64,000 nucleotides of DNA from NCBI RefSeq assembly GCF_000023465.1, contig NC_014041.1, forward strand, positions 3,959,501 to 4,023,500, read 5' to 3'. This stretch comes from Zunongwangia profunda SM-A87 (lineage in GTDB: Bacteria; Bacteroidota; Bacteroidia; Flavobacteriales; Flavobacteriaceae). Under the pieces are notes generated by a model. The model was given only the letters and a program-made list of their open reading frames with translations, was not told the origin of the DNA and ran no database searches. Of this stretch, positions 8,864-18,877 are shown piece by piece (position 1 is the first letter of the stretch; the number at the start of each line of letters is the position of its first letter). A program made the translations under genes and the position numbers.

Positions 8864-9949
8864 CTATTTTTTATAAGCTTTCAGCGCCTTTACCAAAACC
8901 CCTAGTTCTTCTTCTGTATTAAAATAGTGAAAACTTACACGCAGTCCTTCTCCACGTTGTGAAACAATAATGTCTTTTTCCCGCAAATATTGATATAATT
9001 TATCGTCGCCTTTAATATTAAAAATGGATGAATGCTCGCCTCTTTTTACAACAGCTTCTTCCAGCAAATTCATTTCGGTAAAGACCTGCTTGGCGTGGCT
9101 TTTTAAAACATTTACCAGACTTTCAATGGTTGAAATTCCAATATCTTTTATCAATTTAAGAGCTTCACCTAAACTTCCATAGTTTAGCGTATCCTGATGC
9201 CCTGGCTCAAATTTTCCAAGAAAGTTACCTTCCTGTGCTTTATATTTTCCCTGCAACGATCCAAAACCTAAATGCTTTGGAGATATTTTACCTTCAATAT
9301 CTTTGTTGAACAGCATAAATCCATTTCCGTAGCCGGCATTTAACCATTTATAGGTACTTGAAATAACGACGTCTATCCCACTCGCATCAAAATCAAAAGC
9401 CTCTGTTCCCAAAAACTGTGTCCCATCGGCCACAAAAATCACTTCTGGAAAGTCCTTTTTAAGCTGGGTGAGAAAAGCGGTACTTAGTTTAATTCCGTTA
9501 ATATATTGAACGATACTAAAAGCAAAGAACTGAGGCTGTTCTTTCTTTAAAACCTCAACAATGTTTTCCTCTAAAAATTCATTGATTTCTGCATAACAAA
9601 TCTCAAAATCTCTGGATTCTACCGGCCAATTGATCGATGGATAGTCATTATTTAATAACAATACTTTTTTAGGCTTTTCAATACCTTCTAAAAGCGTATT
9701 AAAGCCATACGAAAAGTTAGGCACCAATCCTACCCTGTTTGGTTCGCAATTAAAAGATTCCCCAACCTCTTCACGTACTTTCGCTAAAAGTCGACCCTGA
9801 TTTTCTTTCAGCACACTTCCGGAGATCAAAAAGTCTAAATCATGTTCCTGCCTGAACTCTAAAACTTTTTCGTGTAGTAGACCGGAAGCTGCAGTGTTTA
9901 GGTAGGTGTATCGCTCTAAAACGGGAAAGCCTTTTCTTAAATTACTCAT
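8864..9949 (-). CDS. class V aminotransferase-fold PLP enzyme
   Basis: 361 aa, fold-type I PLP enzyme of the cysteine desulfurase/kynureninase-like class V group. The PLP lysine is K201 in SSTYKWLNAGYGNG and the ring-stacking Asp is D175 in FVADGTQFL. The N-terminus YLNTAASGLL is typical. Length and motifs also fit the C-S lyase EgtE that finishes ergothioneine synthesis, and the egtBD pair lies about 1 kb away on the other strand, but sequence alone cannot separate EgtE from other class V enzymes. The gene is convergent with the DUF427 gene. Confidence 0.85.
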   Translation of the reverse strand: MSNLRKGFPVLERYTYLNTAASGLLHEKVLEFRQEHDLDFLISGSVLKENQGRLLAKVREEVGESFNCEPNRVGLVPNFSYGFNTLLEGIEKPKKVLLLNNDYPSINWPVESRDFEICYAEINEFLEENIVEVLKKEQPQFFAFSIVQYINGIKLSTAFLTQLKKDFPEVIFVADGTQFLGTEAFDFDASGIDVVISSTYKWLNAGYGNGFMLFNKDIEGKISPKHLGFGSLQGKYKAQEGNFLGKFEPGHQDTLNYGSLGEALKLIKDIGISTIESLVNVLKSHAKQVFTEMNLLEEAVVKRGEHSSIFNIKGDDKLYQYLREKDIIVSQRGEGLRVSFHYFNTEEELGVLVKALKAYKK

Positions 9950-10012
9950 AAGCCTTAAAGAATTCAGTTCTAAAAATGTAAATTTGTTAAAAGCACTAAA
10001 GTACCTTTATTT

Positions 10013-10492
10013 ATGTTCTCTAAAAAGAAAAATACTTCTAAAATGGATGCTGAACAACGGGAGTTGTACGAAAACGCCAGAAAAAGAACACTTCAGAAAA
10101 AAAGACTATTTCAGCATTTTATCGTATTTCTTGGCGCTTCGATTTTAGCTATTATTCTAAACGTGGTTATTGGCTTTAAAGAAGAATATCAACCTTTAGG
10201 CTACGACTGGTTTGTTTGGATCGTCCTTATTTGGGGGTTTATCTTTTTAATTCATTTCTTTAATGTGCTTTTGGTTAACACCTTTATGGGTAAAGAATGG
10301 CAGGCCAAACAAATTGAGAAACTGGTCGCCAAACAAAAAGAGAAAATTGCCAAATTACAGCAGCAGGTAGAAAAAGACCATCCGTTACCAACTAAAGAAA
10401 GCAAAAAAAGTTTTCCCGAAAATAAAGACCCTAACGACAAGTTCAAGCCTATTTCCCCAGACAATAAACCAGACCAAAACTACAATCACTAA
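10013..10492 (+). CDS. 2TM domain membrane protein
   Basis: 159 aa. A charged N-terminus (ARKRTLQKKRLFQH) leads into two transmembrane helices (FIVFLGASILAIILNVVIG and WFVWIVLIWGFIFLIHFFNVLL), matching the Bacteroidota 2TM domain that often occurs near LytTR regulators. A basic coiled-coil (KQIEKLVAKQKEKIAKLQQQ) and a disordered proline- and asparagine-rich tail follow. The dihydrofolate reductase gene begins 3 bases after its stop. Function unknown. Confidence 0.8.
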   Translation: MFSKKKNTSKMDAEQRELYENARKRTLQKKRLFQHFIVFLGASILAIILNVVIGFKEEYQPLGYDWFVWIVLIWGFIFLIHFFNVLLVNTFMGKEWQAKQIEKLVAKQKEKIAKLQQQVEKDHPLPTKESKKSFPENKDPNDKFKPISPDNKPDQNYNH

Positions 10493-10495
10493 TTT

Positions 10496-10987
10496 ATGGT
10501 AACCATGATCGCGGCTGCAGCCGAAAATAATGCGCTAGGAAAAGATAATGACCTGTTATGGCGCCTGCCAGACGACTTCAAACGTTTTAAAAAGTTAACC
10601 AGCCACCATCCTATTATTATGGGGCGAAAAACTTTTGAAAGTTTTGATGGATTATTACCAAACCGAACTCATTTTGTAATTACACGAAACGAAAACTACG
10701 ATCCCGGGAAAGGGGTGTATGTGGTAAAAAGTTTATCCTTAGCCCTAAAGATCGCGCAGGATTTAGATGAAAATCCTTTTATAATTGGTGGTGGTGAGAT
10801 CTATAAAATGGGACTGGAAAGAACCGATAAAATTGAACTTACCCGTGTTCATGAAAGTTTTGAAGATGCCGATACTTTTTTTCCTGATATCGCAGAAGAA
10901 GAATGGAAGTTAACTGAAGAGGTTTTTCACGAAAAAGACGAAAAGCATAAATACTCTTTTAGCTATCTTACTTATGAGCGTAAATAA
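10496..10987 (+). CDS. folA: dihydrofolate reductase
   Basis: Reduces dihydrofolate to tetrahydrofolate with NADPH and so recycles the product of ThyA. 163 aa, normal length. Motifs are IAAAAENNALGKDNDLLWRLPDD at the start (Met-20-type loop and the folate Asp), HHPIIMGRKTFES for NADPH binding, and PFIIGGGEIY. It lies between the 2TM-protein gene (3-base gap) and the fructosamine kinase gene, whose start codon lies inside its last 14 bases, so the three are translationally coupled. Confidence 0.96.
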   Translation: MVTMIAAAAENNALGKDNDLLWRLPDDFKRFKKLTSHHPIIMGRKTFESFDGLLPNRTHFVITRNENYDPGKGVYVVKSLSLALKIAQDLDENPFIIGGGEIYKMGLERTDKIELTRVHESFEDADTFFPDIAEEEWKLTEEVFHEKDEKHKYSFSYLTYERK

Positions 10988-11837
10988 AGGCTACAAACCA
11001 CTTTTTAAAATTATTGAAGAAAAAAGCAACTTAAAAATCAATAATATCGCTCCATTATCCGGCGGCGACATTAATGATGTGTTTTTACTAAACACTTCGG
11101 AAGGAAAGAAAGTAGTAAAAGTTAATAGTGCTATAAGGTTCCCAGGAATGTTTGAAGCTGAAATGGCAGGAATGAAAGCCCTAAAAGCAACTAACGCGAT
11201 CGACGCTCCTAAAATAATAGATGTCTATACTAAAGGGGACTACTCCTGTCTTTTAATGGAATATCGCGAGACCGGATCTAAATCATCAGATTTTTGGACG
11301 GTTTTTGGTAAACAAATGGCTCATTTACATAAAAATACACAGCCCAATTTTGGCTTTTCTGATGATAACTATATTGGCAGCTTGCCGCAACGTAATAATG
11401 CACATAAAAATATTGTAGATTTTTATATTGAAGAGCGACTTCAACCTCAATTTAGATTAGCTACTGAAAACGGATATAGTTTAGGAGATACTAAAAAATT
11501 CTGTTCAGTATTATATCATCTCATCCCACAGGAAAAACCAGCTTTAATACATGGTGATTTATGGAATGGTAATTACCTGGTGAATGCTAACGGCCACCCT
11601 TGTCTTATTGATCCGGCCGTAGCTTATGCGCCACGGGAAATGGACTTATCCATGATGAAGCTTTTCGGCGGATTTTCCGAAGAATTATTCAATACATATT
11701 TTGAAGAGTTTCCGGTAGAAAATGATTTCGAAGAACGTGTCCCTATCTGGCAACTTTATTATTTACTCGTCCATCTTAATCTATTTGGAAAAGGATATTT
11801 AGGCTCCTGTCAAAATATTGTAGCCCGCTTTACCTAA
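10974..11837 (+). CDS. fructosamine/ketosamine-3-kinase family protein
   Basis: 287 aa aminoglycoside-phosphotransferase-like kinase. Such enzymes phosphorylate sugar adducts on protein amines, which triggers deglycation. Seen: N-terminal LSGGDINDVFLL (nucleotide loop), VVKVN (lysine), the catalytic loop IHGDLWNGNYLV, and the metal-binding CLIDPAVAYAPREMDLSM. Its start overlaps the end of the dihydrofolate reductase gene by 14 bases, the only ATG giving a full N-terminal domain. Confidence 0.92.
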   Translation: MSVNKGYKPLFKIIEEKSNLKINNIAPLSGGDINDVFLLNTSEGKKVVKVNSAIRFPGMFEAEMAGMKALKATNAIDAPKIIDVYTKGDYSCLLMEYRETGSKSSDFWTVFGKQMAHLHKNTQPNFGFSDDNYIGSLPQRNNAHKNIVDFYIEERLQPQFRLATENGYSLGDTKKFCSVLYHLIPQEKPALIHGDLWNGNYLVNANGHPCLIDPAVAYAPREMDLSMMKLFGGFSEELFNTYFEEFPVENDFEERVPIWQLYYLLVHLNLFGKGYLGSCQNIVARFT

Positions 11838-11932
11838 TTTCACAATTCTTAACAGCACTGCATTTGTTTTTAGCAATTTATTAGCTGCAAAGCTCTACAC
11901 TGAATTGTACCTTCATAATAAATTAAAAAACT

Positions 11933-12433
11933 ATGAGTACAGAAAATTTAGAATATAGCGAAGCCAGAAAGAAATTAAAATCTCTAGTAGACGATATTAA
12001 AACCTGCATGATGGTAACCAATATTGGTAGTAAACCAGTAGATGCCATACCAATGACCACGAAGAAAATTGATACTGAAGGGAACATTTGGTTTTTAAGC
12101 GGCTTAAATAGTGACCATAACACCAATATTGTAAAAGATAACGATGTCCAGTTATTATATAGTGATGTTAAGGATTTCGAATTTATCAGCATTTTCGGAA
12201 AAGCAGCTATAGTAACCGAAAAAGACATTTTGGAAGATCTATATAGTAAAGTAGATGACACCTGGTTTAGAGGTACAGATGATCCAAATTTAAGTGCAAT
12301 CAAGGTAAATCCAGAAGAAGCCTATTATTGGGATACGAAATCCAATAAATATGTTTCATTATTCAAAATGGGGGTATCTGCCATTACCGGGGATCAAAAA
12401 GATATCGGAGAAAAAGGAAAATTAGAATTATAA
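11933..12433 (+). CDS. pyridoxamine 5'-phosphate oxidase-like general stress protein
   Basis: 166 aa split-barrel protein of the general stress protein 26 type, which bind FMN, FAD or F420 and are mostly of unknown reaction. Visible blocks are IKTCMMVTNIG, AIPMTTKKIDTEGNIWFLSG and NVQLLYSD-like strands (NDVQLLYSD), with WDTKSNK near the end. It is a single gene with its own terminator directly downstream. The role in stress response is inference from the family. Confidence 0.85.
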   Translation: MSTENLEYSEARKKLKSLVDDIKTCMMVTNIGSKPVDAIPMTTKKIDTEGNIWFLSGLNSDHNTNIVKDNDVQLLYSDVKDFEFISIFGKAAIVTEKDILEDLYSKVDDTWFRGTDDPNLSAIKVNPEEAYYWDTKSNKYVSLFKMGVSAITGDQKDIGEKGKLEL

Positions 12434-12456
12434 ATACCAAAGTGTATTTGATGAAG

Positions 12457-12492
12457 GACCTCATAACTGTATTTTGTTGTGAGGTCTTTTTT
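12457..12492 (+). terminator. rho-independent terminator
   Basis: Stem GACCTCATAAC / GTTGTGAGGTC (11 pairs with one wobble), 8-base loop, then TTTTTT. It lies 24 bases after the stress-protein stop. Confidence 0.85.
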
Positions 12493-12633
12493 ATTCTTAC
12501 TATTTTTGCTAAAATTTCACCGTTTTATATTTTAAAAAAACGGCGCATTAATTTATAATTTCGCGTTTCTATCATAGGTTGATGAAGACCGGAACAGCTA
12601 TTAAACCCTGATCGAAGGGATAAAAATTAGAAA

Positions 12634-13515
12634 ATGAAAGCATATGTTTTTCCCGGACAGGGAGCACAATTTTCAGGAATGGGAGCAGATTTATACGAGA
12701 AATCTGCTGAAGCAAAAGAACTGTTTGAAAGAGCTAACGAAATTTTAGGTTTCTCTATAACCGAAACCATGTTTAAAGGATCTGCCGAAGATCTAAAACA
12801 AACTAAAGTTACCCAGCCTGCAATATTTTTGCATAGTGTTATTTTAAGTAAAGTATTGGGAGCAGACTTTAAGCCAGATATGGTAGCGGGACATTCTCTA
12901 GGAGAATTCTCTGCCTTAGTTGCTAATAATACTTTAGAATTTGAAGATGCACTAAAGTTGGTTTCGCAACGTGCTTTAGCGATGCAAAAAGCATGTGAAA
13001 TTACTCCATCTACCATGGCTGCGGTTTTAGGTTTAGAAGATGAGTTAGTAGAGGCTGTATGCGCAGATACAGAAGGAATAGTAGTTGCGGCAAATTATAA
13101 CTGCCCAGGGCAGTTAGTAATTTCTGGTGAAATTTCTGCAGTTGAAAAAGCCTGTGAAAGCTTAAAGGAAAAAGGAGCTAAACGCGCCTTACTACTTCCT
13201 GTTGGGGGTGCTTTTCATTCACCACTCATGGAACCGGCAAGAAAAGAATTGGCTGCTGCTATTGAAGCTACAACTTTTAAAAACCCTTCTTGTCCTATCT
13301 ATCAAAATGTGAGTACTAACGCAGTAACCGATCCTACAGAAATCCAGAAAAATCTGGTATTTCAATTAACAGCTCCGGTGAAGTGGACACAATCTGTACA
13401 AAATATGATTAAAGACGGCGCCACAAGTTTTACGGAAGTTGGCCCGGGAAAAGTGCTACAAGGATTAGTAAAAAAAGTAGATCGTAAAATGGAAACTGCC
13501 TCTGCTGCGATTTAA
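12634..13515 (+). CDS. fabD: malonyl-CoA:ACP transacylase
   Basis: Loads malonyl groups onto acyl carrier protein for fatty acid synthesis in the cytoplasm. 293 aa, typical size. The catalytic Ser is S88 in VAGHSLGEFSALV and the catalytic His is H195 in GGAFHSPLME; the N-terminal FPGQGAQ and the Gln-Arg block QRALAMQ are present. It stands alone on the strand with a strong terminator behind it. Confidence 0.95.
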   Translation: MKAYVFPGQGAQFSGMGADLYEKSAEAKELFERANEILGFSITETMFKGSAEDLKQTKVTQPAIFLHSVILSKVLGADFKPDMVAGHSLGEFSALVANNTLEFEDALKLVSQRALAMQKACEITPSTMAAVLGLEDELVEAVCADTEGIVVAANYNCPGQLVISGEISAVEKACESLKEKGAKRALLLPVGGAFHSPLMEPARKELAAAIEATTFKNPSCPIYQNVSTNAVTDPTEIQKNLVFQLTAPVKWTQSVQNMIKDGATSFTEVGPGKVLQGLVKKVDRKMETASAAI

Positions 13516-13598
13516 TTTTTAAAAGAAAATATTTCAGTAAACTACCTCATAATGGCACATGAGGCATTTATTAAAAAATTCGATCTCGATAATCGAGT

Positions 13599-13632
13599 AA
13601 AAACGCCTAATCCTGGGATTAGGCGTTTTTTA
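13599..13632. terminator. terminator after fabD
   Basis: Perfect 14-pair stem (13599-13612 with 13617-13630), 4-base loop, and runs of A before and T after, so it can act in both directions. Confidence 0.85.
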
Positions 13633-13972
13633 ATTCATGAATTTTTCACGCCTCTTCTCAATGCTAATGACCAAGACTTAAAACAATACATTTAGTGTAT
13701 CAATTTGCAATGTTGTACCCTTTAATTATCATTCTCACGGCTAAAATTTACCAAACCTATCTATTTTTTTGCATGTAATACACAATTTTAGTTATTCCTA
13801 AACTTTAAATAAGTTAATTTGAAATCAATTATTTTAACAAATAAATATTTATTAACATTTTAAATTTAATTAAATACATGATTTATCAAAAATTAACTAT
13901 TTATAATTATTAATTTGGTTTTTAATTAGTGTTTTTTCATATTTGTTAACATACTAATTCAAAAACTATATT
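13633..13972 (+). promoter_or_regulatory. very AT-rich leader with candidate promoter of the first susCD operon
   Basis: No gene is seen. Near the right end a TTTG at 13914-13917 and CATATTTG at 13938-13945 are 20 bases apart, close to the Bacteroidota -33/-7 pattern (TTTG, TAnnTTTG, one mismatch). The SusC start codon is 27 bases further on. Confidence 0.4.
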
Positions 13973-16900
13973 ATGACAAGAAAACTACAAGGCTTTTGGA
14001 CCTTATTGTTTTTATTCTCCTTTTGTAGCATGTTTGCTCAGGATAGAACAATTTCAGGGACAATTACAGACGACCAGGGTATGCCTTTACCTGGAGTAAA
14101 CGTCAGGATTAAAGGAACCTCAAGTGGAATCCAATCCGACTTTGATGGAAACTATTCAATTCAGGCACAAAAAGGCGATGTCATCGTTTTTTCTTTTGTA
14201 GGACTAAAAACAGCAGAATACACTGTTGCAGATGTTAATACTATTGATGTAATAATGGAAGCCGACCAGGCCCAGCTAGATGAGGTCGTTGTAACAGCAT
14301 TTGGGATTTCCAGAGAGAAAAAATCATTGGGATATGCCGTATCCGAAGTAAGTAGTGAAGATTTAGAATCCAGAGCTGAAGGCGATGTTGGCCGGCTTTT
14401 AAGCGGGAAGGCTTCGGGAGTACAGATTACACAACAAAGTGGTATTTCAGGCTCAGGAACCAACATCATCATTAGAGGATTAAGTTCGTTTAGCGGTAGT
14501 AACCAACCCCTGTTCATTGTAGACGGGGTTCCTTTTAGTAGTGACACCAATGCGCAGGGCGATTTTGTTCAGGGCAACAGTGGAGGTAGCAGGTTTTTTG
14601 ATCTGGATCCAAACAATATCGAAAGCGTAAACGTCTTGAAAGGACTTGCTGCTTCTACACTTTACGGGACCCAGGGTAGAAATGGAGTAATTCTAATTAC
14701 CACCAAAAACGGCAGTGGTGCTGCCAGTCGTAAAAAACATGAGGTTACGGTAACCTCATCGATATTTTTTAACGAAGTGGCTTCTATTCCAGATTACACC
14801 ATGAGCTACGGCGGTGGCTTTGACCAGGCCTTTGGTTGGTTTTATAGTAACTGGGGACCAAGCTTTGAAAAAGATGGTGTTGCCGGTTGGGGTTCTGATT
14901 CGGCTATAGACGAAAACGGCTATTTACCCCACCCCTATTCTACCGCAAGTTCGGGAACAGGTATTCCTCAGGCATTCCCAGAATTCGCAGATACACCATA
15001 CCCATGGCAGCCGTATAACAGTGTAGAAGAATTCTTTAGAACGGGCGTTGTTTCGAATACCAGTATTAACTTCTCCGGTTCTTCTAACGACGGTAAAGTC
15101 ACCTACAATTTAAGTGGTGGTCATTTAGAAGATGAAGGCTTCACGCCCGAAAATAAAGTAGTACGTAACAACCTGGGGATAGGAGGAAAAGCAGAGCTAG
15201 CTAATAATTTTATTATCGATGGAACTTTGAACTTTTCGCAAACAGATTTTAAATCTCCACCTGTTTCCGCAGGTGATGGTAATACCGTTTTTGGAGGTGG
15301 TGGATCCTCGGTTTTTTCTAACGTCTTCTTTACTCCTAGAAACGTAGATCTCATGGGATTACCTTATCAAAACCCGTTAACTGGGGGGAGTGTTTATTAC
15401 CGCCAGGCTAACGACATACAGCATCCTTTATGGACAGTTTATAATGCTAGCTCACAGCAGCTTACCAATAGAGTCTATGGAAGTGCAGGAATTACTTATA
15501 ACTTTACAGATAACTTAAATCTTACTTATCGACTGGGTATCGACCTTTATAATGAAGGTAACTCCAGTTATCAAAATAGAGGCGGATCTACCTCGAACAC
15601 CAGAATAAGAAGTGGTTTTTACGACACCTGGAACAATGCTAACACCATTTGGGATCACAATCTTACCTTAAACGGGATGTATGACCTTTCTGAAAAAATT
15701 GGATTAAACTTTAACATTGGAGCAACAACCAGAAGAACAATTTACGATCGCCAGGGAGTTAGCAGCTCTAACCAGCAAGTCTTTGATGTATTGCGTCATT
15801 TTAACTTTATGTTACAAGATGAAATTCAATATTCTGAAGAAAGAAATATAGCTGGGCTTTATGGACAGGTAGAACTAGATTATAATCGATTTTTATATCT
15901 AACCATAAACGGCAGGAACGATTGGGTTTCGAACCTTGCTAAGGAGAATAGGTCTATTTTCTATCCAGGGGTTAGTGCTTCTTTTTTACCCACCTCGGCA
16001 TTCTCAGGACTTAGCAGCGATGCTCTAGGCTTTTTAAAACTAAGAGCAGGTTTTGGAACTTCGGCGAACTTCCCATCTGGATATCCTATTGCAAATCGAT
16101 TATCCCTAGATACCCAAAGATGGCTGGACGATTCTGGTAACCTGGTTGTAAGTAATACTACCAACAGTGTTCTGGGAAATCCCGATCTAGAGCCAGAAAC
16201 AATGACAGAAATCGAGTTCGGTGTGGAGTCCAATTGGTTTAAAAACCGCTTTACCTTAAATGCTTCTTACTTTAATCGAATTACCAAAAACCTCCTGGTT
16301 AATCGCAGTCTAGATGCCTCTACCGGTTATACGAGTGTTAGAACAAATATTGGTGAAATTAATGTGGAGGGATTAGAGATTGAAGCAGGATTGGACATTT
16401 TTAAAAATTCAGATGAGGGTGCTTTCAACTGGAGGATTAATGCAAATTTTAGCACTATAGAACCAACAGTGAAAGATCTTGGACAGGACACAGATATTAT
16501 TGTTTATGCCGGTTTCTCTAATCTGGGGAATGCTGCCATTGCAGGTAAACCATTAGGAACTATAGTTGGATCTCGAATATTAAGAGACGATAACGGGAAT
16601 TTTATTACAAACAGTCAGGGAGATTACGTGGTAGAAGCGGGACAATTTGAAATTGGTGATCCAAACCCAGATTATACCTTAAATGTAAGTAGTAATATTT
16701 CGTTCAAAAATTTTAGCCTTAATGTACTGTTTACTCATGTATCAGGCGGCGATATTTACAGTCAAACCATCGCAACTTTACTAGGTCGAGGCCTCACTAC
16801 AGATACTGATAACCGTATTAATCCCTTTATTTTACCAGGGATAAATCAGGACACTGGAGAGCCTAACACAATCCAGATCAACAATTCCCAGTATTATTTT

Positions 16901-17197
16901 AGTAACATTTTATTTGGACCAGACGAGCTGCAAATTTACGATGGCTCTGTGATAAGACTCCAGGAAGTATCACTGGGCTACTCCTTACCCAAATCATTTT
17001 TAGAAAAAACTCCTTTTGGATCTCTATCACTAAAAGTGTCTGGCTATAATCTTTGGTATGATGCTTACAATACCCCAGATGGTATAAACTTCGATCCCAA
17101 TGTTGCCGCGTTAGGAGTAGGAAATGGACAGGGATTTGATTTTTTAAGCGGACCTAGTTCGAAGAGATACGGAATTAGTATCACCGCTTCATTCTAA
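13973..17197 (+). CDS. SusC/RagA family TonB-dependent outer membrane transporter
   Basis: 1074 aa. After a signal peptide (to about MFAQD) come a carboxypeptidase-D-like regulatory domain (ISGTITDDQGMPLPGVNV to about residue 95), a TonB-box region DEVVVTAFG, the plug domain (VGRLLSGKASGVQI, IIIRGLSS, PLFIVDGVP), and a long beta-barrel ending in Phe (ISITASF). It imports a ligand captured by the SusD partner encoded 14 bases downstream. No glycosidase or peptidase gene is in the operon, so the ligand cannot be inferred. Confidence 0.95.
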   Translation: MTRKLQGFWTLLFLFSFCSMFAQDRTISGTITDDQGMPLPGVNVRIKGTSSGIQSDFDGNYSIQAQKGDVIVFSFVGLKTAEYTVADVNTIDVIMEADQAQLDEVVVTAFGISREKKSLGYAVSEVSSEDLESRAEGDVGRLLSGKASGVQITQQSGISGSGTNIIIRGLSSFSGSNQPLFIVDGVPFSSDTNAQGDFVQGNSGGSRFFDLDPNNIESVNVLKGLAASTLYGTQGRNGVILITTKNGSGAASRKKHEVTVTSSIFFNEVASIPDYTMSYGGGFDQAFGWFYSNWGPSFEKDGVAGWGSDSAIDENGYLPHPYSTASSGTGIPQAFPEFADTPYPWQPYNSVEEFFRTGVVSNTSINFSGSSNDGKVTYNLSGGHLEDEGFTPENKVVRNNLGIGGKAELANNFIIDGTLNFSQTDFKSPPVSAGDGNTVFGGGGSSVFSNVFFTPRNVDLMGLPYQNPLTGGSVYYRQANDIQHPLWTVYNASSQQLTNRVYGSAGITYNFTDNLNLTYRLGIDLYNEGNSSYQNRGGSTSNTRIRSGFYDTWNNANTIWDHNLTLNGMYDLSEKIGLNFNIGATTRRTIYDRQGVSSSNQQVFDVLRHFNFMLQDEIQYSEERNIAGLYGQVELDYNRFLYLTINGRNDWVSNLAKENRSIFYPGVSASFLPTSAFSGLSSDALGFLKLRAGFGTSANFPSGYPIANRLSLDTQRWLDDSGNLVVSNTTNSVLGNPDLEPETMTEIEFGVESNWFKNRFTLNASYFNRITKNLLVNRSLDASTGYTSVRTNIGEINVEGLEIEAGLDIFKNSDEGAFNWRINANFSTIEPTVKDLGQDTDIIVYAGFSNLGNAAIAGKPLGTIVGSRILRDDNGNFITNSQGDYVVEAGQFEIGDPNPDYTLNVSSNISFKNFSLNVLFTHVSGGDIYSQTIATLLGRGLTTDTDNRINPFILPGINQDTGEPNTIQINNSQYYFSNILFGPDELQIYDGSVIRLQEVSLGYSLPKSFLEKTPFGSLSLKVSGYNLWYDAYNTPDGINFDPNVAALGVGNGQGFDFLSGPSSKRYGISITASF

Positions 17198-17211
17198 AAA
17201 CTAAAAACAAT

Positions 17212-18867
17212 ATGAAAAGTATACGTAAAATATTCGGATTGATCGTTCTGTCAGGACTTTGCTTTTACTCCTGCGAAACGACCGACATGGATTTAACCGA
17301 GGACCCTAACTACCTGACGCCTGAACAGGCAAATGTAGATTTCTACCTAAATGCTATTGAAAGATCATATGTAAGTCTTATGCAAAATTTTGGAAACTAT
17401 GGTGCACAGGTAACAAGAATAGAATATTTAGGAAGTCGGAATTATTTAAATGCCTATGCCCCTACATCTTTTGATGATGAATGGGATCTGGCCTACAGGC
17501 AGATTTTAGCAGATGTAGAAGCTATGACCCCAATTGCGCAGGAAAACGAACAATTTCACCACATAGCAATTGCTCAACTACTTTCTGCTAATGTTTTAAT
17601 TACTCTTGTAGATTTTTTTGGCGATATTCCTTACTCTGAAGCCTTGATGGCCGACGAAGGAAACTTCAATCCTAACTTAGACAATGGTGCTGCTGTTTAT
17701 AGTGCTGCAGCGCAGTTAATCGATACTGCTATTACCAACTTTAATAAGGAAGCCGCACTTGAGCCTGAATACGATCCATTTTACAATGGGAACTATGAAA
17801 ACTGGATAAAACTCGCGAATACCTTAAAAATGAAAATCTATCTCCAAACCCGGTTAGTAGACAACTCGGCTTTAAGCAGCTTTAATCAAATTGTTGCCTC
17901 AGGAGATTTCATCACCAGTACTGATGAAGATTTTCAGTTTAATTATGGAACTAACGAAAACCAACCAGATACAAGAAATGGAAAATATGCAGGTAATTAC
18001 AGACCTACAGGAGCTGGAAGCTACCTATCTAATTGGTTGATGGGAACTATGTTAGAAGATGGTGATCCAAGGATCCGGTATTATTTTTACCGGCAGGTAA
18101 ATGCTGTACCTGGGGAAGAAATAGAGCCCAATGAGCAAACACTAACCTGCTCTATGGAAAATGCTCCACAACATTATATCGATGGCGGATTCACCTTCTG
18201 TAGTTTACCAAATGGTTACTGGGGCAGAGATCATGGCGATGATGATGGCACTCCCGGAGACGGTTTCTTAAGAACAACCTACGGAATTTATCCTGCAGGC
18301 GGAATGTTTGACGACAGTAGATTTGCACCGGTGTCTCAAGGTGCCGGAGCTGCCGGCGCCGGTATAACTCCATTAATGCTTGCATCCTGGGTAGATTTTA
18401 TGAGAGCTGAAATGGCAATGGTAGAAGGAGATGTTGCTGCCGCTCAAGAATTTGTTGTAAGTGGTACAGCAAAGTCTATAACTAAAGTACGTTCTTTTGG
18501 TGCTCTAGATGAAGACGCAGATTTAAGCCTTGCTCCATCTGAAGAACAAGTGAATAGTTTTTTATCTGGAATTGAAACAGCCTTCATAGAAGCAGATACA
18601 GAAGAAAAATGGAATCTACTTGCCGAAGAATTTTGGATTTCTTGTTTTGGAAATGGTATTTTGAACTATAATTTCTATCGAAGAACTGGCTATCCAACCA
18701 CTTTACAACCTAATAGAGAACCAAACCCGGGAGGTTTTATAAGATCCTTTAGGTATCCTGCCAATTTAGTAAATAACAACTCGTCTATTTCGCAAAAACA
18801 GGAAGTTACCACTACAGTCTTCTGGGATACCAATCCGGCCTCTCCTTCTTTTCCTGAGTCGAACTAA
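17212..18867 (+). CDS. SusD/RagB-like outer membrane nutrient-binding lipoprotein
   Basis: 551 aa with lipobox signal MKSIRKIFGLIVLSGLCFYSC. The early helices (DFYLNAIERSYVSLMQNFGNYG, WDLAYRQILADVEAM) and the TPR-like IAQLLSANVLITLVDFFGDIPYSEAL are characteristic of the SusD-like group, and the C-terminal RRTGYPTTLQPN also fits. It pairs with the SusC encoded 14 bases upstream as the lid of the transporter. The sequence type resembles the SusD_2 branch often found with SusCs of unknown or non-carbohydrate ligands. Confidence 0.92.
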   Translation: MKSIRKIFGLIVLSGLCFYSCETTDMDLTEDPNYLTPEQANVDFYLNAIERSYVSLMQNFGNYGAQVTRIEYLGSRNYLNAYAPTSFDDEWDLAYRQILADVEAMTPIAQENEQFHHIAIAQLLSANVLITLVDFFGDIPYSEALMADEGNFNPNLDNGAAVYSAAAQLIDTAITNFNKEAALEPEYDPFYNGNYENWIKLANTLKMKIYLQTRLVDNSALSSFNQIVASGDFITSTDEDFQFNYGTNENQPDTRNGKYAGNYRPTGAGSYLSNWLMGTMLEDGDPRIRYYFYRQVNAVPGEEIEPNEQTLTCSMENAPQHYIDGGFTFCSLPNGYWGRDHGDDDGTPGDGFLRTTYGIYPAGGMFDDSRFAPVSQGAGAAGAGITPLMLASWVDFMRAEMAMVEGDVAAAQEFVVSGTAKSITKVRSFGALDEDADLSLAPSEEQVNSFLSGIETAFIEADTEEKWNLLAEEFWISCFGNGILNYNFYRRTGYPTTLQPNREPNPGGFIRSFRYPANLVNNNSSISQKQEVTTTVFWDTNPASPSFPESN

Positions 18868-18877
18868 ATAAAAAACT

